Counted from the first letter of the stretch, positions 45,329 through 54,763 are shown. The stretch: 64,000 bases of DNA from Maribacter sp. (GCA_024643345.1 JAHENB010000007.1:9455-73454); one strand, 5' to 3'. Translations and numbers: made by a program. The notes: generated by a model from the sequence alone, not told the origin.

Positions 45329-45922
45329 TTATTCGGAATCGGAATCGGCCTTTATTTTGGACCTTTCTGTTCGGTCGCCATTGCCGCAGACCAACTCAAT
45401 TTTTGAAGTTTTGGGCAGTTTCTCACCTGCATTGATATTCTTGCCCTTGTATTTGACATAGTACACCATGTCCTCGCCAATTTCATCGATATAGGTAATG
45501 CGTTCCACATCCAATCCCACGGCGCGTAATTTGGAAGTGGCATTACGGATCGAATTTTGAATGATCTCTGGCACGGTCACCTTCTTATAGCCCGAGGGGT
45601 TTACCGTAAAGTAGATTTTTCGGTTCTCCTTAACCTTATTGCCGGGAGGTGGATTTTGAGCGATGATGGAAAAACGGGGATAATCGGGGTCATAGTTTGC
45701 CGAATCGATGACCTCATACCGGAGATTGGACCGCTCCACTGCATCTCGCATATCTTGGACCGACATCTTTGAAAAATCGGGAACTTCAACAAATTCCCCA
45801 TGGTTGGTCGTGCTCTTTAGCCATTGCATCATCACCAAAACCAAGAGTGCCAAAACCAAAAGTGCAAGGCCCAGCTGAATCAAAAATGTTTTGCTCCTTA
45901 GAAAGTTGATAAAATTTCGCAT
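45329..45922 (-). CDS. PASTA domain membrane protein
   Basis: 197 residues from the ATG at 45920-45922; a longer frame upstream crosses the promoter. One transmembrane segment (about 15-35) and an extracytoplasmic part with two PASTA repeats (VEVPDFSKMSVQDMRDAVER and VTVPEIIQNSIRNATSKLRA) and a partial third. PASTA repeats usually bind cell-wall muropeptides on kinases or PBPs; here there is no kinase. Divergent from ddl, a peptidoglycan precursor enzyme, which fits a cell-wall role. Likely cotranscribed with the rluD-type gene. Confidence 0.9.
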   Translation of the reverse strand: MRNFINFLRSKTFLIQLGLALLVLALLVLVMMQWLKSTTNHGEFVEVPDFSKMSVQDMRDAVERSNLRYEVIDSANYDPDYPRFSIIAQNPPPGNKVKENRKIYFTVNPSGYKKVTVPEIIQNSIRNATSKLRAVGLDVERITYIDEIGEDMVYYVKYKGKNINAGEKLPKTSKIELVCGNGDRTERSKIKADSDSE

Positions 45923-45941
45923 CGCTTTTAAGTCTACACTG

Positions 45942-45949
45942 CAAATATA
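45942..45949 (-). promoter_or_regulatory. Likely -7 element of the PASTA-rluD-GNAT transcript
   Basis: TATATTTG on the minus strand fits TAnnTTTG, 19 bases before the PASTA gene ATG. A TTG upstream is only 14 bp away, shorter than usual. Confidence 0.5.
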
Positions 45950-46104
45950 GGAAACGCTCCCAACAAACCGGAGGGGGCAGCTTCGAATTGTTGTCAAAGC
46001 AGGGTGCAACCCTCTTTTCAAGCTTAAAAAAATTGGGTTCCCCAAGAGAATCCACTTCTTTTTTACTTACTTTGGGTCGTAAATATCGGTTTAGTTTTTG
46101 AGGT

Positions 46105-47085
46105 ATGAAGAAAAATATCGCCATCATCATGGGTGGCTTTTCCAGTGAATTCAAAATCTCCCTAAAAAGTGGCAGCGTAGTGCACCAATATTTAGACAGG
46201 GAAAAGTATAACACTTACCGGATCCATATCTTGCGGGATAAATGGGTTTATATGGATGACGATGGAAACGAACGCCCCGTAGACCGAAATGATTTTTCAA
46301 TTTCAATCGCAAATAAAAAGCTGACCTTCGATTGTATTTTCAACGCCATTCATGGTTCTCCCGGCGAAAATGGCCTGATGCAAGCTTATTTTGAACTCTT
46401 GGGCATTCCCCAAACCTCCTGTGATTACTATCAATCGGCCCTTACCTTTAATAAAAGGGATTTATTGAGTGCGCTGAAACCTTACGGCATTCGGTCGGCA
46501 CCATCCTTTTACTTGAATTTGGGCGAGCCCATCGATGAAGACGCCATTGTGTCTGCGGTAGGCTTGCCTTGTTTCGTGAAAGCCAATAAGGCTGGAAGTA
46601 GTTTTGGAATTAGCAAAGTGTATCATAAAAACGATTTAAAGGCGGCTATAGATAAAGCCTATGCGGAAGACGATGAAATTATAATCGAAAGATTCATGGA
46701 TGGCACCGAAGTTTCGGTCGGCGTGATCAAGTACAAGGGGAAATCTATGGTATTGCCCATAACGGAAATCGTAAGCGAAAATGATTTTTTCGACTACGAG
46801 GCCAAATATGAGGGCAAATCGGAGGAAATAACCCCTGCAAGAATATCGCCATTACAGCAACAAAGAGTCTCAGAAATGGCGTTACGGGCCTATGACGTAT
46901 TGAAAATGAAGGGCTATTCGCGAAGTGAATTTATTTTTGTGGACGATGAACCTTATATGCTGGAAATGAACACTACCCCCGGTTTAACCACGGAGAGCAT
47001 TTTACCCAAACAAGCCGAAGCTGCGGGGATTGGTTTATCGGAACTTTTCGAAAGTGCTATTGTAGAGGCCTTACGCCAGAAATGA
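46105..47085 (+). CDS. ddl: D-alanine--D-alanine ligase
   Basis: ATP-grasp enzyme making D-Ala-D-Ala for peptidoglycan. 326 residues. N-terminal KKNIAIIMGGFSSEFKISLKS; an ATP-grasp central region (VKANKAGSSFGISKVYH; IIIERFMDGTEVSVGVI); the C-terminal metal site in FIFVDDEPYMLEMNTTPGLTTESILPKQA. Divergent from the PASTA gene; coaD follows 28 bp later. Confidence 0.97.
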   Translation: MKKNIAIIMGGFSSEFKISLKSGSVVHQYLDREKYNTYRIHILRDKWVYMDDDGNERPVDRNDFSISIANKKLTFDCIFNAIHGSPGENGLMQAYFELLGIPQTSCDYYQSALTFNKRDLLSALKPYGIRSAPSFYLNLGEPIDEDAIVSAVGLPCFVKANKAGSSFGISKVYHKNDLKAAIDKAYAEDDEIIIERFMDGTEVSVGVIKYKGKSMVLPITEIVSENDFFDYEAKYEGKSEEITPARISPLQQQRVSEMALRAYDVLKMKGYSRSEFIFVDDEPYMLEMNTTPGLTTESILPKQAEAAGIGLSELFESAIVEALRQK

Positions 47086-47113
47086 CTAACTTTGATACGC
47101 GCAAATTCGTACC

Positions 47114-47575
47114 ATGATCAAACGTGCCATTTTTCCAGGTTCCTTTGACCCCCTCACCTTGGGCCATTATGATATTATCCAAAGGGGAATTACCCTTTTC
47201 GACGAACTCGTTATCGCAATAGGCATCAATGCTGACAAAAACTATATGTTCTCCCTTGCGGAACGACAAAATTTTATCAAGGAGGCCTTCAAGGGCGACC
47301 CTAAAATAAAGGTAATGACCTACAAAGGCCTAACGGTAGACTTTTGTCAGAAAATCGGAGCAAATTTTATTCTAAGGGGCCTAAGAAATCCGGGGGATTT
47401 TGAATTTGAAAAAGCCATTGCGCACACCAACCGAAAACTTTCCGAAATCGAAACCGTATTCTTGTTGACCTCTTCAGGCAAATCTTACATCAGTTCTTCC
47501 ATTGTAAGGGATGTGATTAAAAATGGCGGCGACTACACTGGGCTGGTACCCGATTCTGTAAGAATCAAGCCATAA
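47114..47575 (+). CDS. coaD: Phosphopantetheine adenylyltransferase
   Basis: Penultimate enzyme of coenzyme A synthesis. 153 residues. Nucleotidyltransferase motif AIFPGSFDPLTLGHYDII (T/HxGH type) at the N-terminus and the SSSIVRDVI loop near the C-terminus are intact; FILRGLRNPGDFEFEKAIAHTNR is typical of the family. Cotranscribed with ddl. Confidence 0.97.
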   Translation: MIKRAIFPGSFDPLTLGHYDIIQRGITLFDELVIAIGINADKNYMFSLAERQNFIKEAFKGDPKIKVMTYKGLTVDFCQKIGANFILRGLRNPGDFEFEKAIAHTNRKLSEIETVFLLTSSGKSYISSSIVRDVIKNGGDYTGLVPDSVRIKP

Positions 47576-47784
47576 AAAAACTGCAAAGGCAATCAAGAGG
47601 GGGTCCACCAAGCATTCCATAGCTTTTTTTGCCTCTAAATATTATCTTTATTATTGTAGGAATTTTCGTATATTTAAACGATTTCAATCACAAATGGAGA
47701 ACACACAACGTAATTTGCACCATTCACAACAAACCTTCCAAAAAGTTGAATAATCGCTTTACATTAGTAGGAAATTACAACAAT

Positions 47785-49635
47785 ATGTTAAAGGGAACCC
47801 AAACAGGTACCAACAATTATTTGGTGAAACAGTTGCCTATTGCGACCGCTTTTCTGAATCGGAAATTGGAAGTGGTTCATGCCTCTGACAAATGGATAGA
47901 ATACTTCAATTTTCCCGACCGTGATGTATTTGGAAAAAAAATCTTCACCCTGTTCAAAGATTCGCACAAAAACTGGCAAAAGGTGTTGAACGACTGTTTG
48001 AAGGGTAAAGCCTCGGTGAACGGTGCCGAACGCTTTATGGATAGTGAGCAGAAAGATCGTTGGTTCGAATGGACCAACGTACCCTGGCACGACGAAAAGG
48101 AAAATGTCATAGGGGTCATCTTGCAAACCGAAGACATCACAGATAAAGTGAACAATGAGTTGAATCTGGAAAAACAGCACCTGCTCTTCAATGATAAGTC
48201 TGAAATTGCCAAAATTGGAAGTTGGAACCTGGATTTCATCAACCAAGAACTGACTTGGTGCACTACCTCCAAAAGAATTCACGAAGTATCCCTTGACTTT
48301 GAACCCAACATAGATACGGCCATTGACTTTTACAAACAGGGCTATAGTAGAAATACCATTTCAATGGCGGTCGAAAGGGCCATGGTAGAAGGCGTACCCT
48401 TCAGCGAGAAGTTACAGCTCGTTACGGCAAAGGGAAACGAAAAATGGGTTATCGCCTCTGGAAAGCCCATATTCAAGCACGGGATATTTTTAGGCCTAAT
48501 GGGCACCATTCAGGATATTAGCGAAGAGGTGCTAGCCGATATAAAGACCAAAGAAAATGAACTGTTGCTAAAAACTTTGATCGATAACTTACCGCTTAAC
48601 GTATTCATCAAAGATCTGGATTCTAAAAAAGTATTGGTCAATAAATCGGAATGTGATTATTTGGGGGTTAAAAATGCAAATGAATTATTGGGCAAGAACG
48701 ATTTTGACCTTTATGATAAGAAAATAGCCCAAATTTCAAGGGATGAAGACCTTCAGGTAATCAATTCATTAAAACCCATTTTGGGAAAGGAAACCCGATG
48801 CGTAAAAAAAGACGGAACGGTCACCACTTTTTTAACCTCAAAGATTCCCCTGATCGGGGACGACAAAACGGCCAATGGGCTTATAGGAATCAGCCTTGAC
48901 ATCTCCACTTTAAAACAAAAAGAGGAAGAACTCAGGGATTTGATCAATGTGACTTCCCTTCAAAATAAGAAGTTGATCAATTTTGCCCATATCGTTTCCC
49001 ATAACCTGCGTTCGCATTCTGCCAATTTTTCTATGCTTTTAGATTTCCTTATCAACGAACAGAACGGCGAAGAAAGGGAAAATATTACCAAAATGTTGGT
49101 GGAGGCCTCCGACAATTTATTGGAGACCTTGGAGAACCTCAATGAGGTGGTAGCGATTAATACCAATACCAATCTCAACAAAAAACCAACGGCACTTAAA
49201 GAAACGGTTGCAAAGGTAGTGTTGAACCTCGCTGGATTCCTCAAAAACAACAATGCGAAAATCATCGATGAAATTTCAGACGATCTGGTCATCAACGTAA
49301 TTCCGGCCTATCTGGAAAGTATTCTCATGAATTTCATCACCAATGCAGTGAAATATAAAGAGCCATCGAGAAATCCCAGGATTACTTTGGGTACGGCCAA
49401 ATCAGGAAAATATACCGTCTTATCCATCAAGGACAACGGCATGGGCATCGATTTGAAAAAATATGGCGACAAATTATTCGGCATGTACAAGACCTTTCAC
49501 AATCATAAAGATGCCAGGGGCATAGGACTGTACATTACAAAGAATCAAATTGAGGCCATGCAAGGAAAAATAGTAACCCAAAGTAAGGTAGGAATTGGTA
49601 CTACATTTAATATCTATTTTAATGATAAGAATTAG
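47785..49635 (+). CDS. PAS-domain sensor histidine kinase
   Basis: 616 residues from the ATG at 47785; the longer frame adds a non-homologous tail. No transmembrane segment, so a cytoplasmic sensor. Three PAS-like domains in tandem (about 15-130, 140-245 and 260-385; PAC tails such as VIGVILQTEDITDKV and FLGLMGTIQDISEEV), then a HisKA domain with the phospho-accepting His406 in FAHIVSHNLRSH, and an HATPase domain (NAVKYKEPS, DNGMGIDLKKYG, RGIGLYITKNQIEAMQGK). It overlaps the next gene by 14 bases. The signal is unknown. Confidence 0.93.
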   Translation: MLKGTQTGTNNYLVKQLPIATAFLNRKLEVVHASDKWIEYFNFPDRDVFGKKIFTLFKDSHKNWQKVLNDCLKGKASVNGAERFMDSEQKDRWFEWTNVPWHDEKENVIGVILQTEDITDKVNNELNLEKQHLLFNDKSEIAKIGSWNLDFINQELTWCTTSKRIHEVSLDFEPNIDTAIDFYKQGYSRNTISMAVERAMVEGVPFSEKLQLVTAKGNEKWVIASGKPIFKHGIFLGLMGTIQDISEEVLADIKTKENELLLKTLIDNLPLNVFIKDLDSKKVLVNKSECDYLGVKNANELLGKNDFDLYDKKIAQISRDEDLQVINSLKPILGKETRCVKKDGTVTTFLTSKIPLIGDDKTANGLIGISLDISTLKQKEEELRDLINVTSLQNKKLINFAHIVSHNLRSHSANFSMLLDFLINEQNGEERENITKMLVEASDNLLETLENLNEVVAINTNTNLNKKPTALKETVAKVVLNLAGFLKNNNAKIIDEISDDLVINVIPAYLESILMNFITNAVKYKEPSRNPRITLGTAKSGKYTVLSIKDNGMGIDLKKYGDKLFGMYKTFHNHKDARGIGLYITKNQIEAMQGKIVTQSKVGIGTTFNIYFNDKN

Positions 49636-50026
49636 CGCGATCTACATCATCGATGACGACCCTATTACCGTTTTTGGGATAAAAAAATTACTCAGTACCG
49701 TAGCAGAATGCGATGAAATCACCACTTATGCCAATGGCAAACTGGCCATTGATCAGATTAAGGCCACCCTGGAAAACAAAAAATCCCTTCCCGAGGTAAT
49801 TTTTTTGGACATCAACATGCCCATTATGGACGGTTGGCAGTTCCTGGAAGCCTTTATCTCATTGGCCATTCCCCAAAAGATTCGCATCAACATCGTAACC
49901 TCCTCCATTGATGCTGTAGACCGTGACAAATGGAAATGGTACAAAAGCAAAACGCACCATACGATCACCTTTAACAACAAACCGATAAAAAAAGAGGGGA
50001 TTTCCGAAATTACCAAAGTGGCTTAA
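49622..50026 (+). CDS. Single-domain response regulator
   Basis: 134 residues: a receiver domain only. Acidic pocket in IYIIDDDPITV, phospho-acceptor Asp63 in VIFLDINMPIMDGWQF, Ser/Thr switch in NIVTSSIDAVDR. No DNA-binding output domain, so it works by protein contact or in a phosphorelay. It starts within the kinase gene (14-base overlap), so the two form a pair. A longer reading from 49595 is rejected. Confidence 0.9.
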   Translation: MIRISAIYIIDDDPITVFGIKKLLSTVAECDEITTYANGKLAIDQIKATLENKKSLPEVIFLDINMPIMDGWQFLEAFISLAIPQKIRINIVTSSIDAVDRDKWKWYKSKTHHTITFNNKPIKKEGISEITKVA

Positions 50027-50116
50027 TCCATTAAGCTGATTTTTTTTGTTTAATTTTAGGGACTATTCCTTAGCCACTTTGGCGAAGCCCTTGTGATATA
50101 TAATCGGAACGTTCCC

Positions 50117-51880
50117 ATGAGAATCACTTTTACCGTTTTGATAGCGTTGCTCCTTCTTGGTTGTGAAACAAAGAAAGAGGACAAAATAGGAAGTTTCCCT
50201 ACCCAATTTGAAAATTCGGGCGGTACCGAAACCGCAACCTATGATCAGGTGATCGACTTCTATATACATTTGGCCAAAGAATTCCCCGAAATAAATTTCC
50301 AGACCATAGGGGAAACCGATAGCGGTTATCCCTTGCATATTGTGACCTTTAACCCCGATGGGGACTTCAATTTCAAAAAGCTTGGGGTGGCCAAGACGAT
50401 CATTTTGATCAATAATGGCATACATCCGGGCGAGAGTGACGGTATCGATGCCACCATGATGCTTATTCGCGATTTGGCCACCGGAAAGTTGGATACGCCA
50501 AAAAATACGGTCCTGGTCTCTATTCCGATTTATAATATCGGTGGGGCGCTGAACAGGAACAGTGGCACAAGGGCGAATCAAAATGGCCCAATTTCATATG
50601 GGTTCAGGGGCAATGCGAAAAACTACGATTTGAACCGGGATTTTATCAAGGCCGATAGTAAGAATGCCAGAACATTCGCAGAAATCTTCCACTTGGTGAA
50701 CCCGGATATTTTTATAGACAACCATGTGAGCAACGGGGCAGACTACCAATATACCCTGACCCATCTCTTTACCCAGCATAACAAATTGGGTGGTGACCTT
50801 GGCACTTATCTGCACGATGAAATGATGCCCGATTTGGTAAACAGCTTGGCAGAGAATAAATGGGACATCACCCCCTATGTCAACGTTTTCAATACACCTC
50901 CCGAACATGGATTCTCACAATTCATGGATTATCCAAGATACTCCACCGGGTATACCACTTTATGGAACACGCTTGGCCTGATGGTGGAAACCCATATGCT
51001 AAAACCATATGAACAACGTGTGAATGCCACTTATGAGCTGATGAAACAAATGATAGGCATCGCTGAATCAGACGGTGAAAAAATCAAAGCACTGCGAAAG
51101 GCAGCCTTGACAAATCATGCTGAATGGACCCATTACCCCACGCAATGGGCAATAGATACGACCCGCCAGAGCATGCTCGATTTTAAAGGCTATGAAGCAG
51201 ATACCCTTATAAGCGAGGTTACGGGCTTTCCCCGTTTGAAATATGACCATGATAAGCCCTTTGTCAAAAAGGTGGCGTACAGAAATTATATGGTGGCTTC
51301 AGATTCTGTGCGCATTCCAAAAGCCTATATCGTTAAAAAAGAATATAGAGAAGTAATCGAACGCATGACGCTCAATAAAATTTACTTAGAAACCCTGAAA
51401 ATCGACACTTTATTGGAAGTCGGCAGCTATAATATTGCTTCATATCGCACGGTCCCAAATGCCTACGAGGGCCATTATCCACATTTCCAGACCAAGGTTG
51501 CCGAAAGTGCCCAAAAAGTACGGTTTGCCGAAGGGGATTATTTGATTCCGACCGATCAGGCCGGCATTCGCTATATTTTGGAGACCTTGGAACCCGCAAC
51601 GAACGATTCTTTTTTCAATTGGAATTTTTTCGATGCGATTTTACAGCGAAAAGAAGGGTTCTCACCCTATGTTTTTGAGGATGAAGCCCTAAAGATTTTG
51701 AATGAAAATTCAATATTGAAAGATTCGTTCATGATGAAGAAAAGCCGAGACCCCATCTTTGCCAATGATTGGTATGCCCAATTGGATTGGCTGTACACCC
51801 AAAGCGATCATTATGAAAAAGCCTATTTACAGTACCCCGTTTATCGGGTTTTTTCGGCAGATATGGTCGATAAGGACTAA
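50117..51880 (+). CDS. M14 family zinc carboxypeptidase, lipoprotein
   Basis: 587 residues from the ATG at 50117. Signal peptide with lipobox (LLLLGC; Cys16) anchors it to a membrane. Zn ligands: His and Glu in INNGIHPGESDGID and His in FIDNHVSNGADYQY; substrate-binding Arg in NYDLNRDFIKAD; catalytic Glu probably in GLMVETHMLK. A C-terminal extension of ~250 residues follows the catalytic domain. Likely trims peptides at the cell surface; substrate unknown. Its stop lies 2 bases from the stop of the convergent NUDIX gene. Confidence 0.9.
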   Translation: MRITFTVLIALLLLGCETKKEDKIGSFPTQFENSGGTETATYDQVIDFYIHLAKEFPEINFQTIGETDSGYPLHIVTFNPDGDFNFKKLGVAKTIILINNGIHPGESDGIDATMMLIRDLATGKLDTPKNTVLVSIPIYNIGGALNRNSGTRANQNGPISYGFRGNAKNYDLNRDFIKADSKNARTFAEIFHLVNPDIFIDNHVSNGADYQYTLTHLFTQHNKLGGDLGTYLHDEMMPDLVNSLAENKWDITPYVNVFNTPPEHGFSQFMDYPRYSTGYTTLWNTLGLMVETHMLKPYEQRVNATYELMKQMIGIAESDGEKIKALRKAALTNHAEWTHYPTQWAIDTTRQSMLDFKGYEADTLISEVTGFPRLKYDHDKPFVKKVAYRNYMVASDSVRIPKAYIVKKEYREVIERMTLNKIYLETLKIDTLLEVGSYNIASYRTVPNAYEGHYPHFQTKVAESAQKVRFAEGDYLIPTDQAGIRYILETLEPATNDSFFNWNFFDAILQRKEGFSPYVFEDEALKILNENSILKDSFMMKKSRDPIFANDWYAQLDWLYTQSDHYEKAYLQYPVYRVFSADMVDKD

Positions 51881-51882
51881 AG

Positions 51883-52470
51883 TTAGTCCCCAAATAATAT
51901 TTTGATGTTGGTATAGGAATTCTCCAATGCTTTTTTGATTTTTTCAGGCCCTTTCCATTTTACCTTGATGATGCCCTCATTCGCCTGACCTTGTAGGGGA
52001 CCCGTGTAGGAGGTTCGCATCGCATACCAGTGTACTTCTTTGAGTTTGTACTTGCCATTGTTTTTGAAAACGTGATACGTGGTCTTGAGAAAATTTTCCA
52101 AAATCAAGCCCTGCACACCTGTTTCTTCGGCCACTTCCCTCAGGGCACAATCCTCAAAGGTCTCCCCTTTATCTAACTTACCTTTCGGCAAATCCCATTT
52201 ATCGTTGCGGTAAATAAAAAGTACTTTGCCCGCCTTGTTGGTCACTACACCACCGGCCGCCCTTACCAAGGGGATTTTTTTACAGAATTTTTTAAGGATT
52301 TCTTCGTGGTTCGGATGGTAGACGTAGGCCACCTGTAATTTGCTCTTTGTCAGTGCCGTTATAGCTGCCTTGATGGCGTTCTGATTCAATAGGAAATATT
52401 CTCCGCTTGCAGTTTCCGAGAGCTTATTTGTCAAAATCAAAGGCAGATCATTAACAAAAACTTTATACAT
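51883..52470 (-). CDS. NUDIX hydrolase
   Basis: 195 residues. Nudix box GKLDKGETFEDCALREVAEETGV (residues about 118-140) fits Gx5Ex7REUxEExGU exactly, with the Glu residues for Mg present. An N-terminal extension of ~65 residues (MYKVFVNDLPLIL...) precedes the fold; it is not a signal peptide. Substrate unknown. Start codon only 7 bases from that of divergent pyrE, so the control regions overlap. Confidence 0.92.
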   Translation of the reverse strand: MYKVFVNDLPLILTNKLSETASGEYFLLNQNAIKAAITALTKSKLQVAYVYHPNHEEILKKFCKKIPLVRAAGGVVTNKAGKVLFIYRNDKWDLPKGKLDKGETFEDCALREVAEETGVQGLILENFLKTTYHVFKNNGKYKLKEVHWYAMRTSYTGPLQGQANEGIIKVKWKGPEKIKKALENSYTNIKILFGD

Positions 52471-52473
52471 TTG
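52466..52473 (+). promoter_or_regulatory. Likely -7 element of the pyrE promoter (overlaps the NUDIX start codon)
   Basis: TACATTTG matches TAnnTTTG; the pyrE ATG begins 4 bases after it, so a transcript started from here would be leaderless. No TTG is found 17-23 bases upstream, so support is partial. The element covers the NUDIX ATG on the other strand. Confidence 0.5.
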
Positions 52474-52477
52474 TTAC

Positions 52478-53122
52478 ATGGTTTTGGACAAGTACACCGC
52501 TAAAAAAACAGCAGAGCTCCTGCTGCAAATTAATGCAATTAAATTGAAACCGGAAAATCCATTCACATGGGCTTCTGGATGGAAATCGCCAATTTACTGC
52601 GATAATCGAATTATCCTTTCCTATCCGATCATCAGAAATTTTGTAAGGGAGGAAATCGCCAAGCATCTAGAGGCGATTTATGGCAAACCCGATATCATTG
52701 CCGGTGTCGCTACCGGAGCCATTGGCATTGGTGCCCTGGTCGCCGATTATCTGGGGCTTCCCTTTATATATGTAAGGCCCGAACCCAAATCCCACGGTCG
52801 ACAGAACCAAATTGAAGGGGTACTTGAGCCTAATCAGACGGTCGTGGTCATAGAAGACCTGATCAGCACCGGGCAGAGCAGCCTTAACGCCGTGGAAGCC
52901 TTAACGGCTGCCGGAGCCAAGGTTAAGGGAATGTTGGCCATTTTTACTTATGGTTTTGACATTGCAGAGGAGAACTTCAAAAAACATGGCTTGGAACTTT
53001 ATACCCTGGGCGATTACGAACACCTGATCGAACAAGCGTCGGATAGCGATTATATCAATGAAGAACAGCTTGGCACTTTGAGGGAATGGCGCATGAACCC
53101 TTCTAAATGGAAACAAAAATAA
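52478..53122 (+). CDS. pyrE: Orotate phosphoribosyltransferase
   Basis: Adds phosphoribose to orotate in pyrimidine synthesis. 214 residues. PRPP motif VVVIEDLISTGQSSLNAVEAL (positions ~126-146) and the hood segment YVRPEPKSHGRQNQIEGV with the catalytic Lys/Arg are present, as is FTWASGWKSPIYCDNR. Second gene of the plus group is the SRPBCC gene, 1 base after the stop. Confidence 0.97.
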   Translation: MVLDKYTAKKTAELLLQINAIKLKPENPFTWASGWKSPIYCDNRIILSYPIIRNFVREEIAKHLEAIYGKPDIIAGVATGAIGIGALVADYLGLPFIYVRPEPKSHGRQNQIEGVLEPNQTVVVIEDLISTGQSSLNAVEALTAAGAKVKGMLAIFTYGFDIAEENFKKHGLELYTLGDYEHLIEQASDSDYINEEQLGTLREWRMNPSKWKQK

Positions 53123-53123
53123 A

Positions 53124-53516
53124 ATGTACGTAGAAACACCCAAAAAATCTTTGCCCAAGGGGCAAAAAGAAGTCTATCAATTTTTGAGTGATCTGAAGAA
53201 TTTTGAAAAACTGATGCCCGCATCGATTGCCAAATTTGAGGTGATCAATGAGGATCGTTTCCTATTTCAACTCAGCGGCATGCCAGAAATCGTCCTCGAG
53301 CGGAAACAACAAACTCCTGAAAGTCAAATTGTACTTGGGGCCGCCAGTGACAAACTCCCTTTTACGCTTACCGCCAATATTACCGAAACAAATGTGGGGC
53401 AATGTGAGGTAACCTTAAGTTTTGATGGAGAATTCAATGCCATGATGGCCATGATGATCAAAACTCCGATTACCAATTTTATGGGAACTTTAGCTGAAAA
53501 CCTGGCAAAAATCTGA
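53124..53516 (+). CDS. SRPBCC (START-like) family protein
   Basis: 130 residues forming a likely helix-grip fold: N-terminal strand and helix (YQFLSDLKNFEKLMPASIAKFE), beta strands with regularly spaced hydrophobics, and a C-terminal amphipathic helix (KTPITNFMGTLAENLAKI). Such proteins bind small lipids or cofactors; the ligand is unknown. It begins 1 base after pyrE, so the two are cotranscribed, an arrangement common in Flavobacteriia. Confidence 0.8.
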   Translation: MYVETPKKSLPKGQKEVYQFLSDLKNFEKLMPASIAKFEVINEDRFLFQLSGMPEIVLERKQQTPESQIVLGAASDKLPFTLTANITETNVGQCEVTLSFDGEFNAMMAMMIKTPITNFMGTLAENLAKI

Positions 53517-53558
53517 AGGGGGCGTCAGCGTCTTAAACATTCACCCCCAAGGTGGTTT

Positions 53559-54290
53559 TCAAAGCAGCAGTTTGATTTCTTTTAAACCAAAAGACCTCAA
53601 GGCTCCGTTTTCAAGTACTATATTTAGTTTTCCACCTGCCGAAATGCCCTCAATCCTTCCCAAAACAACTTGCCCCCCTTCGATCATGAATGAATGGGAA
53701 TTATCTTTTCCGAAAAGACTGGCTTCGTATTGTGACCATAGCACCGCTGTGTCGTCCTTTTGGTATGCAAGAAAACGCTGTTGCAAGTTTCGCAAAATAG
53801 CAATTTGTATCTGGTCCAAATCGAATTCGCGATCCATGATCAATTTCAAAGAGGACGCATTGGGCAAATCCACGAAATCGGTCTGGTTCACATTCAGACC
53901 CAAACCAATTATGGCCGATCGTATTTGGGTGCCCAAAAGGCTGTTTTCTATCAAGATGCCACCGATTTTACGGTTTCCTGACAATATGTCGTTAGGCCAC
54001 TTGATACTCAATTTGGGTATTTCAAGACTTTTAAGGGTATCGAAAACGGCCAATGACACACAAACATTAAGTGAAAATTGTTGTTCCGCAGGAAGGTCAT
54101 TGAAAATTTTTAAAACACTCATAATGAGATTCTTTCCTGGTTCAGAAGTCCATTTTGAGCCCATTTGGCCACGCCCCGAATTTTGGTGGTTGGCCACCAC
54201 CACGGTAAAATCTTCCAAGGCTTCGGTCTGCATAAGGCCCTTCAGGTAGCTGTTGGTCGAATCTATGGCATTAAGTTTGACTATTCGCAC
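53559..54290 (-). CDS. birA: Biotin--[acetyl-CoA-carboxylase] ligase
   Basis: Attaches biotin to carboxylase carrier proteins. 243 residues, the monofunctional form without an N-terminal DNA-binding domain, so it is not a transcriptional repressor. Biotin/ATP site GRGQMGSKWTSEPGKNLIMS, catalytic Lys in IKWPNDILSGNRKIGGILIE. Start codon is GTG at 54288-54290; there is no ATG near. Convergent with the SRPBCC gene. Confidence 0.94.
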   Translation of the reverse strand: MRIVKLNAIDSTNSYLKGLMQTEALEDFTVVVANHQNSGRGQMGSKWTSEPGKNLIMSVLKIFNDLPAEQQFSLNVCVSLAVFDTLKSLEIPKLSIKWPNDILSGNRKIGGILIENSLLGTQIRSAIIGLGLNVNQTDFVDLPNASSLKLIMDREFDLDQIQIAILRNLQQRFLAYQKDDTAVLWSQYEASLFGKDNSHSFMIEGGQVVLGRIEGISAGGKLNIVLENGALRSFGLKEIKLLL

Positions 54291-54356
54291 AAGAAGGTTG
54301 CTTAGGTAATCTTTAATCTATTCTTAAAAACTAGGTTTAAAAGAACAAAAAAATAA

Positions 54357-54364
54357 TAACTTTG
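54357..54364 (+). promoter_or_regulatory. Likely -7 element of the rsfS-ftsH group
   Basis: TAACTTTG fits TAnnTTTG, 19 bases before the rsfS ATG. At the -33 position there is only GTTTA, so the upstream half is poor. Confidence 0.5.
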
Positions 54365-54383
54365 TAAAAACTAAAATTATTGA

Positions 54384-54758
54384 ATGCAAAAAAAGAAAGC
54401 GAGCGCTGATGAGCTAATTGCATTGATCTTAGAGGGCATTGAAGAAGTAAAAGGGCAAAATATAAATTTACTCGACCTTAGGGCAATAGAAAATACAGTA
54501 TGTGACTACTTTATCATTTGTAATGGAACTTCCAATACGCATGTAAACGCAATAGTCGGATCTATCCAAAAAACGGTAAGCAAAGCGATCAAAGACAAAC
54601 CTTGGCATGTCGAAGGAGGAGACAATGCCGAGTGGGTACTCATGGATTACGTAAACGTAGTGGTACATGTTTTCCAAAAACACATCAGGGAGTTCTATGA
54701 CATCGAAGGCCTTTGGGGGGATGCCAAGGTAACTCTGGTGGAAAGTAGCATAAACTAA
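54384..54758 (+). CDS. rsfS: Ribosome silencing factor RsfS
   Basis: Binds L14 on the 50S subunit and blocks subunit joining in starvation. 124 residues, the usual Iojap length. Typical motifs: DLRAIENTVCDYFIICNGTSNTHVNAI, KPWHVEGGDNAEWVLMDYVNVVVHVF. First of a group with ftsH, 5 bases before it. Confidence 0.95.
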   Translation: MQKKKASADELIALILEGIEEVKGQNINLLDLRAIENTVCDYFIICNGTSNTHVNAIVGSIQKTVSKAIKDKPWHVEGGDNAEWVLMDYVNVVVHVFQKHIREFYDIEGLWGDAKVTLVESSIN

Positions 54759-54763
54759 AAAAA

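Noticed and set aside
47629-47784. N-terminal membrane-like extension of the histidine kinase.
   Set aside because: The first segment overlaps the spacer after coaD; the ATG at 47785 begins the PAS region directly.
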